Source of the DNA: Sipunculus nudus
Taxonomy: Eukaryota > Annelida > Sipuncula > Golfingiida > Sipunculidae
Direction of reading: 5' to 3'
NCBI GenBank assembly: GCA_026874595.1
Contig: CM049314.1
Coordinates: forward strand, 31,199,729 to 31,263,728
Length of the DNA stretch: 64,000 nucleotides
In this document: in pieces, positions 1 through 10,262 of the stretch
Layout: each line of letters begins with the position of its first letter
Position numbering within the stretch: position 1 is the first letter of the stretch
Notes under the pieces: model-generated
Told to the model about the DNA's origin: nothing
Seen by the model: only the letters and a program-made list of their open reading frames with translations
Database searches by the model: none
Program-made: the position numbers and the translations under genes

Positions 1-241
1 GTTAAGTATTTCGTTGCAGTTCGTTATTTAGAGACTCAGTTTTTCTTCAGAGATTTTGTTATAAATTACGTTATGTATTGACTATTATATTATTTGTGTA
101 CGAATGTAAATATTGTAATATATGAATATAACACTGTTTTTGCACCCATATTTTGGTTACGTATTCATTTGAAGAGAACGTGTCTGAGCATATGTGTTAC
201 GGTTCGGCCTGAGCTGTTTGGTGTGAAAAGGGACCGTAACA
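1..241 (+). repeat. 5' LTR, 3' part only (Gmr1-like gypsy element)
   Basis: These 241 bases match 5935-6175 end to end with the same length and three substitutions (about 1.2%). The rest of the LTR, roughly 475 bases, lies left of the window. The end ...GTAACA fits the CA-3' end of an LTR. The low LTR-LTR difference points to a recent insertion. Target-site duplication cannot be tested because the left junction is missing. Confidence 0.95.
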
Positions 242-388
242 TAATGCCGACCGCGACGAGACCCTGTATTTCGTAATAACGGCTATATTTGGATGTAAAA
301 TTTCACAGTGGTCTCTATAACTTCTAGTTATTGAACTAGTATTGAACTCGTATATTTCTCAGACACGTTATCTTGATACTTTGCAAAT

Positions 389-1590
389 ATGGGTACGGAA
401 TTTAAACCAAATGAAATTATACCACAATTAAGAGAAAATAGGAGCTTATTGTATACGTTAAAGAAAAATGAACTTGAAATTATTGCTCTACATTTAAATA
501 TTGACATCATGGATGCATACACTGTAGAGGGTTTAAGAAATGTACTTAAGGAATCATTATATGGTGATGTAGATAGTAAACAGGAATCTGATTTGGAGGA
601 AAAACCTATTAAGGAACCTCTTGGGCAACAGCTATTGGCCCGATAGAACTAGAATTGAGAAAGTATGAACTTAAATTGAAATATGAAGCAGAAACAGAAA
701 TCCGTAGATGTGAAATCGAAAGAGAAACGCAAATTAAGAGTTAGAGTTACAAAATCCTCAAAATTGTAAGGCACATGAGCCGTCTGAATTCCTATTCAGA
801 AATTCGACAAAAGTACCTCCCTTTAATGAAAATGAAGTGGAGCGTTATTTCAGTTATTTTGAACGGGTGGCCACTTTAATGGCTTGGCCTAAAGGCCAGT
901 GGACCCTGTTGTTACAAAGCGTTCTGGTTGGTCGCGCACAGGACGTTTACACTGCGCTCACAGACGAACAATACAGGGATTACGACACTGTAAAAGAGGT
1001 CATTCTGAGAGCCTATGAATTAGTCCCCGAAGCGTATCGCTTAAAATTTAGGAATGCCACAAAAAGAGAAAATCAAACTCATGTTGAATATGCTAGAGAC
1101 AAAGAAAGTGCATTTAATAGATGGTGTCAGGCTATGAAAATTGGTCAGGATTTTGAAAAACTCAAACAACTAATTTTGATAGAAGAGTTCAAAAGGCATA
1201 TCCGAAGTGACATTAAAATATTTTTGGATAAACATAAAGTAAGAAATGTAAACGAGGCTGGTGTCCTGGAAGATGAATTTGCCTTGACGCACCGCCCCAG
1301 TTATACCAGTCACAGGAGGAGGTATGGTGAGAAAAGAGAGGGTAGCAAAAGCCCAAAACTGGGTCGGAGAAAGGGTAGTCCCTACTATCGGGGTCACTCC
1401 GGCTCAGGTTAACCACGGTCCGATCATGGTAAACCCCAGTATAAAAGTCAATCTGACTCTCCTGCTCAACATAAAGAGGGACAACCTAGGACTGGACCCA
1501 AATATTGTACATTCTGTGAGTTCAAGGGGCATACAGAATCTGAGTGTTATAGAAAATATACGGTCAAAGTAAGCTTAAACCTAATGCATT
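389..1590 (+). pseudogene. gag: gag of Gmr1-like LTR retrotransposon, frameshifted
   Basis: Structural protein of the element. The reading is spread over three frames: an 85-residue N-terminal part (389-646), a charged coiled stretch in another frame (about 640-737), then the main capsid part in a third frame (about 738 to 1590). The main part carries a capsid/SCAN-like segment (from 837: MERYFSYFERVATLMAWP..., then LVPEAYRLKFRN and HVEYARDKESAFNRW). In this frame a TAA at 1410-1412 interrupts the protein, and downstream is a CX2CX4HX4C zinc knuckle at 1506-1547 (CTFCEFKGHTESEC), so the stop is a lesion inside gag. Relation of this capsid type to the vertebrate SCAN domain is known from the literature on Gmr1-like elements; the assignment here is by eye. 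Two frameshifts plus one stop make it non-functional as read. Confidence 0.85.
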
Positions 1591-1750
1591 AACTGTTACG
1601 CAGAGCATGAAACCGGTAACAATGCCCAGTAAACTAGAGACTAAAGGGGAAACACAAAGCCCTGTCCACGAGAGCTTTCAGCCCTTTGTGTCAGATGGCT
1701 TTGTTCAGTTAGAGGGTAACCATGCAAGAAAGGCCCGTGTTAAAATCTAA

Positions 1751-2623
1751 AGGGATACCGGGTCAACCCAAAGCCTCGTTTTGAAATCTGTTCTTCCCTT
1801 CTCTAAAGAGAGTTACGCGGGGTGTTCAGTTCTAGTCCAGGGCGTTAATTCGGAATTTTTAGAAGTTCCATTACACAGAGTGAAACTAGAATCTGATTTA
1901 GTCTCTGAATTTGTAACTGTAGGAGTTTGTTCAAAGTTGCCAGTAGAGGGCGTTTCGCTCCTCCTAGGCAACGATTTAGCTGGTGACAGAGTGAAAATTG
2001 ATCCCAGAATGACAAAATTGCCGAGCACTGATAGGGACACAGACCTGCTCCAGCAGGAGTTTCCGGGCGTATTTCCAGGCTGTGTAGTGACTCGAGCGAT
2101 GAGTAAAAAGGCAAGTCTGAAACCAGAGAGTTCTGTACTTGACCTCCCGCAAACCTTTATGGCGCATTCAAACGATGACGTCAGTGGCTTAAAGCCCGTT
2201 ACGCGAGTAAATGTCAAATCGCCCGCATGTGACCCAAGTGGCACACCCAGTCCAAAGGACTCGACTACAAATGTAGTACATGGCAAACAGACCCTGAATA
2301 GAAATCTCCAAAGGAGTACAAACGGCGTGAAATCGCCTGATCAAAATGGGCATGAACAGTTAATGAATGATAGGTGTGTAAAGAATGTAGAAGTTGGCAT
2401 GAAAAGTGATGATTTGATAGCAATGCAAAAGAAAGATCCTGATATTGCCTCCCTTAGAGAAAATGCCTTGACTAAAGAGGAAGCAGATAAAGTTCCAACT
2501 TGTTTCACCTTACAGAATGATGTACTAGTCAGAAAATATAGACCTCCCACCATACCAGCGGACGAAACGTGGAAAACTCTTTATCAAATTGTAGTTCCCC
2601 CGAGTATCGCCCAGAAATCTTAA
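1751..2623 (+). pseudogene. retropepsin-type protease and start of integrase, gypsy element
   Basis: A TAA at 1748-1750 directly precedes the active-site codons for RDTGS (1751 on). The same frame continues to the second family motif LLGNDLAG at 1961-1984. Aspartic protease of the retropepsin family, which would mature the polyprotein. The segment after about residue 220 of the frame (DLIAMQKKDPDIASLRE) is the usual lead-in to the integrase zinc domain. The frame ends at 2623, just after a C5 run (2596-2600), and the integrase zinc-binding part is then found in other frames, so two small frameshifts sit near 2600-2625. Confidence 0.8.
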
Positions 2624-2624
2624 A

Positions 2625-3845
2625 CTTGCACATGATCATCCTGTGGCAGGACATTTGGGTGTCAGGAAAATCAAACACAAAATTCTCCAACACTTCTATT
2701 GGCCCAAGTTAAAACGAGACGTGGCGAAATACTGTAAAACTTGTCATGTGTGTCAAATGATTGGAAAACCAACCCACCAAATTAGTCCTGCGCCACTCTC
2801 GCCCATACCAACAACACATAATGCGTTTGAATCAATAATATTTGACTGTGTAGGACCGCTAAGAAAAACTAAACATGGCAATGAATATTTTCTAACAATC
2901 ATGTGTACTGCAACTAGATTTCCAGAAGTTATTCCTCTTAGAACTATATCTGCAAAGAAAATTGTTGAAGCTCTGGTTAAATTGTTTACTACTTTTGGCT
3001 CACCAAGAACCATACAAACAGATCAAGGTTCAAATTTCATGTCAAACATATTTGCCCAGGTTATGACAGAGCTAGGCATAAAACACTACAAATCCAGTGC
3101 CTACCATCCTGAGAGTCAAGGTGCTCTAGAGCGATTTCATCAAACTCTCAAAAACATGATTAGAGCTTATTGTCTTGACACTGGGAACCAGTGGGATGAG
3201 GGTTTACCCTTTTTGATATTTGCGGCCCGAGAAGCAGTGCAAGAAAGCTTAGGGTTTAGCCCTTTTGAATTAGTGTATGGGCACTGTGTAAGAGGCCCCC
3301 TGGCGGTGTTAAAAGACACTTGGATGGAAAACAGTTGTCAAAGTAGCTTGTTAAAATATGTTCAGGAATTCAAGGAGAAATTAAGTAGGGCAAATGAAAT
3401 CGCCCAAGAACATTTAAAGAAAGCCCAAAACAAAATGAAAGTATGGTATGACAAAAAGACGACAAAAAGAGAATTTAAACCTGGTGATAAAGTTCTGGTA
3501 TTATTCCCAATTCCAGGACATCCCCTGCAAGCAAAATACTCTGGACCATACAAAGTTGTTGAGAAGAAATCAGATTTGAATTATGTGATTGATACTCCTG
3601 ATCGTAGAAAGTCGCAACAACTTTGTCATATAAATATGTTGAAAGAATATCATGACAGATCAGCGGAAACATGTCAATCTAGTCCTCCCCCAACAATTTT
3701 GGTACTCATTAAAGAAACTGAAAAGAATGCCGAGGATGTTCTCATGAAGAAAACTGAACATCCTGTAAAACTGAACAACTCTGATATTTTAAATAATTTA
3801 GATAAGAAATTGTCACATTTGGATTTCGATCAGTTATCAGAGTAG
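2625..3845 (+). CDS. integrase of the gypsy element, placed before RT
   Basis: Retroviral-type integrase. In the frame read from 2643, the HHCC zinc domain is seen as HDHPVAGH then CKTCHVC. The catalytic core has D68 (FDCVGPL), D127 (TDQGSNF) and E163 (GALERF), a DD35E spacing. The C-terminal part has a KYSGPYKV module (GPY/F) as in chromovirus-related gypsy integrases. The frame ends with TAG at 3843-3845, but translation in the same frame continues directly into reverse transcriptase, so the stop is probably a mutation in one long pol frame. Integrase upstream of RT is the Gmr1 order and the reverse of normal Ty3/gypsy elements. Confidence 0.92.
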   Translation, partial: LAHDHPVAGHLGVRKIKHKILQHFYWPKLKRDVAKYCKTCHVCQMIGKPTHQISPAPLSPIPTTHNAFESIIFDCVGPLRKTKHGNEYFLTIMCTATRFPEVIPLRTISAKKIVEALVKLFTTFGSPRTIQTDQGSNFMSNIFAQVMTELGIKHYKSSAYHPESQGALERFHQTLKNMIRAYCLDTGNQWDEGLPFLIFAAREAVQESLGFSPFELVYGHCVRGPLAVLKDTWMENSCQSSLLKYVQEFKEKLSRANEIAQEHLKKAQNKMKVWYDKKTTKREFKPGDKVLVLFPIPGHPLQAKYSGPYKVVEKKSDLNYVIDTPDRRKSQQLCHINMLKEYHDRSAETCQSSPPPTILVLIKETEKNAEDVLMKKTEHPVKLNNSDILNNLDKKLSHLDFDQLSE

Positions 3846-5195
3846 AAGGAAATCCTGCTAAATTATGACTCTTTATTTCCTGATGTCCCCAGTAGAACTA
3901 ATGTACTACAGCATGATGTAGACGTAGGAGATGCTTCCCCTATTAAACAGGCACCATATAGAGCTGGTCCCCAAAAGTTACAAGCCATAAAGAATGAAAT
4001 CAAGTATATGATAGAGAATGATATTATTGAAAACAGCAGTAGTGCCTTGAGTTCCCCATGTTTGTTGATAAAGAAGCCTGATATGACCTACAGATTTTGT
4101 ACAGACTATCGAAAAGTTAACACTGTAACAATTACAGATACCTACCCTTTGCCCAGAGTGGAAGATTGCATTGATAGGATTGGATCTGCTACGTATATTA
4201 GCAAGTTAGATCTGTTAAAAGGTTATTGGCAGGTACCTCTTACCGAACGGGCTAAGCAAATATCTGCGTTTGTAACGCCAAACGGTTTGTTCCAGTACAA
4301 AGTTATGCCCTTCGGAATGAAAAATGCGCCAGCCTGCTTCATGTGACTTATGAATTGTGTATTATCTGGCTTAGATAACTGTACTTGCTATATTGATGAT
4401 GTTGTTGTATACAATCACATATGGGAAGGTCATAAACAAAGTTTGGTAGAACTCTTTGAGAGACTGAAAAAAGCAGGATTTACAGTTAATCTTGCCAAGA
4501 GTGATTTTTGTCGTGCAACTGTAACATATTTAGGGCACGAAGTAGGTCAAGGTTGTGTAAAACCAATTGCCAGTAAAGTATCTGCTATCGTAGAATTTCC
4601 AGTTCCTACTAATCGCAAGGAACTAATGCGATTCTTAGGAATGACTGGGTATTACAGGAAATTTTGTCAGAACTTTGCAGAAGTTGTAAATCCGTTAACG
4701 GACCTATTGGAAAAGGACAAAAAATTCCATTGGAATAAAAACTGTCAAAATGCTTTTGAAAGAGCCAAAGCTATATTACAAAGTGCACCTGTGTTACAGG
4801 CTCCAAATTTTGATAAACCGTTTTCTCTCATGACGGATGCCAGCGATTGCGGTGTAGGCGCTGTGCTCATCCAAGACGATGACTTTAACATAAGTCATCC
4901 GGTTTGCTACTATTCAAAGAAATTTTTACCTCATCAAAGGAATTATTCTACTATTGAAAAGGAAACTCTGTCACTATTGATGGCGTTACAGCACTTTGAA
5001 GTATATTTGGGCTCCACGCCTTATGATATAACTCTTTATACATATCATAATCCCATAACATTTCTTCATAAGATGAAGAATAATAATCAGAGATTAATGA
5101 GATGGAGTCTAGCCCTGTCAGAGTTTAACCTAGTTATCAAACACATCAAGGGCTCCGATAACATAATCGCTGATACGTTATCAAGACGTCATTAA
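3846..5195 (+). pseudogene. reverse transcriptase and RNase H of the gypsy element
   Basis: Same frame as the integrase. RT motifs: the fingers segment with FCTDYRKVN, LDLLKGYWQVPL, FGMKNAPA and the catalytic YIDD at 4389-4400. A TGA at 4344-4346 lies where related proteins carry Arg (a CGA to TGA change would explain it). RNase H follows: TDASDCGVGAVL, IEKETLSLL, then YTYHNP where most relatives have T-D-H-N, so the catalytic Asp codon is TAT at 5043-5045. The frame ends after SDNIIADTLSR, the normal end of the RT-RNase H module; no integrase follows. With the stop and the RNase H change the enzyme is probably dead. Confidence 0.92.
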
Positions 5196-5447
5196 TTTTG
5201 ATCTGATGATTGACTCTTGTTATAGCCTCGGATATGTTCTGTCCTTTGGAAGAGTTGTATTACATATATTACATGTATTAAGATATTGCTGATAAGATAT
5301 TGCTGATTATACTATTTGTGATTATGATAATTAATTAGTTTTGAGAAGCATAGTTTTGAGAAGCATAAACTAATGCTTAAGATGTCAAACGACTCATATA
5401 CTCGTCATACAGTGCTAATGCTTTGCTCTCCTTACCTTCTTTCTTTT

Positions 5448-5458
5448 AAGGGTGGGGG
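5448..5458 (+). promoter_or_regulatory. polypurine tract
   Basis: AAGGGTGGGGG abuts the TG start of the 3' LTR. It is the expected primer for plus-strand DNA synthesis and fixes the LTR start at 5459. Confidence 0.75.
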
Positions 5459-6175
5459 TGTTGCATGGACGTCACCCGGACATCGGAGGATGGCGCCACG
5501 AAGTGGTGTGGCCGCCCCCGTTTCCACGCTGTGGATCCACCCCGCTATCAGTGACTACTGACGCGCTTTGAGAAACATAAACACTATTCTGGGACCATTC
5601 AGTACTGGTTTTGCAGTTCTGACGGCGCTATCTTTTCTCTCAAGCAAAATCACAAACTTCTGCGGTTTCCACCCATTGTTGAAAGCCTATAAAACGAACT
5701 CGCCTGCAGTACGAGGCGGGACTATTGATTTTGCTACGCCACGTTACTGTTTTCCCCGGGGACCGTGACCGTGGGCTCTTGGAATGCCATGAACCACGCT
5801 ATGAACTTTATTATGTAGGAAGAGGGGAGACTTTATGTTTTCTGATGCCACATGGATTAATACAGAACTTCAGTTTTGTGTGTGCCCGAACTATGTGTTG
5901 ATGATGGACTTCAGTTTCTCGTATACCGGATTCAGTTAAGTATTTCGTTGCAGTTCGTTATTTAGAGATTCAGTTTTTCTTCAGAGACTTTGTTATAAAT
6001 TACGTTATGTATTGACTATTATATTATTTGTGTACGAATGTAAATATTGTAATATATGAATATAGCACTGTTTTTGCACCCATATTTTGGTTACGTATTC
6101 ATTTGAAGAGAACGTGTCTGAGCATATGTGTTACGGTTCGGCCTGAGCTGTTTGGTGTGAAAAGGGACCGTAACA
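5459..6175 (+). repeat. 3' LTR (717 bp)
   Basis: Begins TGTTGCATGG after the polypurine tract and ends GTAACA. The last 241 bases pair with the partial 5' LTR. TG...CA termini fit. The open frames inside it are LTR sequence, not genes. Confidence 0.92.
5688..5694 (+). promoter_or_regulatory. TATA box in LTR
   Basis: TATAAAA in a GC-richer part of the 3' LTR. By position it would set transcription start near 5720 (U3/R border). Inference from sequence only. Confidence 0.5.
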
Positions 6176-6247
6176 ATGGATTTAAAGTTTCATGGCCTGA
6201 GCTGTTTGGTGTGAAAAGGGACCGTAACAATGGATTTAAAGTTTCAT
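6141..6247 (+). repeat. 54-bp tandem duplication across the LTR end
   Basis: The last 34 bases of the LTR plus the next ~19 bases (AATGGATTTAAAGTTTCAT) occur twice, at 6141-6193 and 6195-6247, period 54. It spans the LTR/flank junction, so it arose after or during insertion. Confidence 0.85.
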
Positions 6248-6319
6248 ATGTACAACATCGGCACATGAAATGAATAACATCGTCAGTGCATGGATGAACC
6301 GATACATTCTTAAAACAAG

Positions 6320-6475
6320 TCATTTTTTTATGGGGTTTGGTTCAGCTTCTATGTCATCGATGTTTTGAAGACGTGGTCTCAACTGTGCCCATCGCTGGCA
6401 CAATGCTAGAATGTCAGCGGGCTTTACCCAGTTTAAAGGGTCAACAAGGGTGAGAGTGTGGGATTTCTCCGTCCG
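6320..6475 (-). other. short open stretch, possible exon or gene relic
   Basis: 52 codons open on the minus strand, ending in TGA (complement of 6320-6322), with protein-like composition (WVKPADILALCQRWAQLRP). A weakly similar stretch lies at about 6840-6920 on the same strand (LPNILAFSKRFDAI). An in-frame stop lies just upstream (6476-6478). Family not recognised. It may be an exon, a relic of a duplicated exon, or chance. Confidence 0.25.
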
Positions 6476-8233
6476 TTAATATGCGTATGCATTTTTAATT
6501 GCTAGAATGAGGGTCTGAGCGATCGAAATCTGTCGCATACGCATACGTTTTTATGTCTATGAAATCACTTGAACGAATATAATGTGTTCGATTGCTAGCT
6601 GCACCATCATACGCACCGCATGCATCCTTTAATGAACTTTAATGAACTGTTCCATGTAAATTATTTGCCTTGGTTGAAGAAGAATCAATGATAGCGTTAA
6701 TGTGACGTTTGTTGAAGGCATACAGCTTTCCTAAGTACGCTATGCTCTTATCTGAGGTTCCAGTCCTTTCAATGATTTTTTTCTTGATGATATGTACTTG
6801 TATTCGATTAAGATATAGTTCGGACACCAATGAAAATGCATGTCAATCGCATTTTTTGAAAACGTGGCCGCTATTGCGTCGAATCGCTTACTAAAAGCTA
6901 GAATGTTAGGGAGTCTTTGCTTGGATTGAAGGGCCATCAGAAGACCATGTAAATGTTCTATTTTACAAAACAGGTTTTCTTGAAACTGACATGTAAAAAA
7001 AGACCTTAAAATTGGCTTCGATGGCGCTGTAGATGAGGAGGGGGAAATCAAATTTTTGATTTTTGATTACCTTAATGTTAGCAATCTGATTGGAAAGGAT
7101 TTTCAACCCTTGAGCGACGTCATTTTGTTTTCGCGTATATTTCGTATACAATGACATTTCGTGAAAGATATTTTATTCGCTATTTTTCTATATTGATCAT
7201 GGTGGACATGGGTTGAATCTTTGAATCCTACTTTTACTTATTATGGCCTTTAACTGCTTAGCTCATATTCTTGAAAATATTATTGTTACCTTAGTTATAA
7301 TTTAAAAGATTTACCGTAATGTCGTTCGTGGAAAGGTCTGCTTAGGGTATAAGTTCTAGCTTTAACGCTAGACGGTGAAGAGTATCAAACCATAAATTTG
7401 GGTTTACCTTAAATGCGAAGCATCTGAGAGATTATTTCACTGAAACAATAAGAACACAAAGGTAATGGTGCATTGAATTTCAGAAGTCAAGCAAAGAATG
7501 TAAGCTTGTTGTGGTCAGCGAGACCAAGTGGGACCGGGGAAATTCCTAAAAAGATGCCTAGTATTATTTTGACAGTATGAATAAAGACAACCAAATACCA
7601 GTATTGTTTAGGTATGACCTCGGATCACTCTTTTCTTTACAAAATATTTATATTATAATTGACATTCGTCACCCAACCCCTTTGTGCCCATGCCCCGGTC
7701 TCCAAGTGTCGTACGTATTGCCAAATGTACCCTGACAGGGCTATTTTCCATATGTTCCCATTATCATTTGGCTTTCTTTTGTGGCAATAGCATCGTCATA
7801 AGTCAGATATTCAGCAAGTGTTTTCACCGTCCAATGAATGAACTTGCAGAGCCATTTATCCATTTGAATGAAACTGAAATGGTCTTCAAGTATAGATGAT
7901 AAAGTGGAAAATTTTAGTGACTTAGTGAAAATAAGAGAGGAAAAAACAGATTCTTACTGAACACAGACATTTACCTGCCGCAAAAACTAGTACTTTAATA
8001 TTACATGATGGACACAGGCGTCTAATGAGGACGATGCCTGATATCACAGGTCCAGTTATATTTTTCATGATTATGTTATAGCATGCTATATATATTGTTT
8101 CTTGGTACCTTGGTTAATATATATATCAACAAAACGCCTTTAAGAGCAGGCATTTCAACGTATAGATAAAAACAACAACAAAACACCCAGATGAAGTTTG
8201 ACACATTAGCTTTTATAAGGTGTTAAGTTAAAT

Positions 8234-8237
<4 letters not shown>
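6476..8237. other. non-coding, AT-rich interval
   Basis: No convincing gene. Open frames are short and lack motifs. Apart from the possible relic on the minus strand near 6840-6920 I see nothing specific. Confidence 0.6.
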
Positions 8238-8292
<55 letters not shown>

Positions 8293-8345
8293 TTTATCTA
8301 TTTATTTATTTATTTATTTTTCTATTATTTATTTATTATTTCTTT
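8238..8345. repeat. (AT)n then (ATTT)n microsatellite
   Basis: About 53 bases of AT dinucleotides (8238-8290) followed by imperfect ATTT units to about 8345. Confidence 0.95.
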
Positions 8346-10190
8346 CTTTATTTTTAAATTTAAATTTATATTATTATGGCCAGGGGAGTTCTGTAGTAAA
8401 CTCTAATCGACTTCAAATAATGTTTAATATGGTTTACCTTTAAGTGTACCTATTTGTTAAATTCATAATTAATGGTATTCAACACCTGAAGTTATATCAT
8501 GCAGGATAAGTTTTATTATGCAGTTAATCCCTTTTGTGCAGTTAATAATAGATCAAAATGTTGAATTGTAATTCGGGATTTGTGCATTTGTGCAATTCTA
8601 AACTTTAACTAGAAAACCAACGTTATACCTATCAGCAAATAATTGTACAGGTTTGATATGAATGATCGATGAAATTCAGTTACTTACTCATGGGCTTGTG
8701 TTATTTATTTATTTGTGACCTTAAGAAGTATTTTTAATTTAAATTGCACAAATTGAGAACTAAACTTGTACATTTTCCGTTTATGACATAAATAGGGGAT
8801 ACCTGCACGTTCAAATATTCCCTGCATATATGAACACAAAGTAACTTTCGTGAGGGAATGATGAATCCTTGATTCCTTATTGTTTTTCACTTTTTTCATT
8901 CTCTCGTGGTAGATAAAGGTTAAAGGTACTTCCAATGGAAATGTCATTCCGATATTAACTGTATACATATATGTATATAGATTCGCTTTTAATTGATTAT
9001 ATAACGTTGTTATTGGACGATATAATATTACACAATCGATATACTATGTCAGCTCATTATATTTATATATAATATATTCACAGTTTAAAGAACCTAAGTT
9101 TCACAATATGACACACCAACCAAGTCATTATTTGCGTATTCCTGTTCCTGAATGTCTGGATGCTATACCTTGGGAGAAATGCACATATACACACACAAAA
9201 CGGATATGTTTACCTTACCTTCAATTTTCCATTTGTCATCTACATTATTGAGAATCAAGCGAATGGAATTTTTCGACTAGACAATTGTGTCGTCATCAGC
9301 ACACCGTTCACCACAGTGTGTTGGCCAGAAAGTAAGAAGATTTTCTTTCGACCGGGGTATTTTCGCGACTCCCTAGGTAGTTTTCTTTCTGTTTATGTCC
9401 TTTTCTCATTTCCAGTTATTTCGAAACGTGCAAAAGTGGCAAACACATAGAAAAATGACATTTTAAACAAACCACGTCTTTGACTTTAAAACATTTTTTC
9501 CCTGGATATTTCAATGGTTCTATGGACTATAGCTTCATTTTATTGTATATCATTATTGCATATGTTTGTCTTCATAGGAGTTAGCAGAATCTTAGCAACA
9601 TAATCAAATGAGGTTATTCTTATAAAAAGAAATTTGTTCATTCTGATACCTTTTGACAGGTAATATTTGTAGGATTTCGGTACATCATTGGGCTTCGACC
9701 TGTTTAATACTTCAGTCACCACATATGTATATGCATTTTCAACATGTGTTTCCCAAAGTATGCAAAATAAAACACTTAAGAAACAGTCATGGACATTTTG
9801 GTTATATTTATCTTGAGAAACATAAGAGATACATTTACAGAAGATTTTCTATTTGATCAAAATGTGATATAAATAAGCGGACATCTACTTTTAAAAAATG
9901 GACATACATAGTTTTGCTATATAAAGTGTCATGAAATGATTAATTACAAATACTATAATATACATATTACAATGTCCTGTATCATATAAAATATCAAACA
10001 TAAATATATATATACTTATATATATAAACATATGTATATATTTATATGTATTGTTCATTAAAAATCGGCTGATGCCTTGACATCTATGTATGCATGACTT
10101 TTCACAAAGGCGATGCTCACTAGTAAACTAATAAACTTATTATCAAGACCCAATGGCTAATTATGGAAAACCCATTCTGAGATCAACGGT
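8346..10190. other. AT-rich interval with a possible Penelope-like tail
   Basis: No supported gene. On the minus strand at about 9230-9310 a segment contains CTGATGA, CGACACAATTG and TCGAAAA in the order seen in ends of some Penelope-like elements. A TA-rich patch lies at 10000-10050. Confidence 0.4.
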
Positions 10191-10194
10191 TTTC

Positions 10195-10262
10195 AGCTCG
10201 GCTAACTGAAAGTCATCTGAGCTATAGCGATCACTCTTCGTCCGGCGTCCGTCCGGCCGTCC
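10195..10262 (+). repeat. left end of a dispersed repeat (CGTCCGTCC-rich)
   Basis: The segment TCTGAGCTATAGCGATCAC followed by GTCCGGCGTCCGTCCGG also occurs, diverged and inverted, at about 58905-58965 (GGACGGACGGACCGAGCC ... AGAGCTCAGAGA). This marks a mobile or dispersed repeat that contains the tandem array to its right. Confidence 0.5.

Noticed and set aside
1813-2286. 157-codon minus-strand open frame
   Set aside because: Shadow of the retroelement protease frame.
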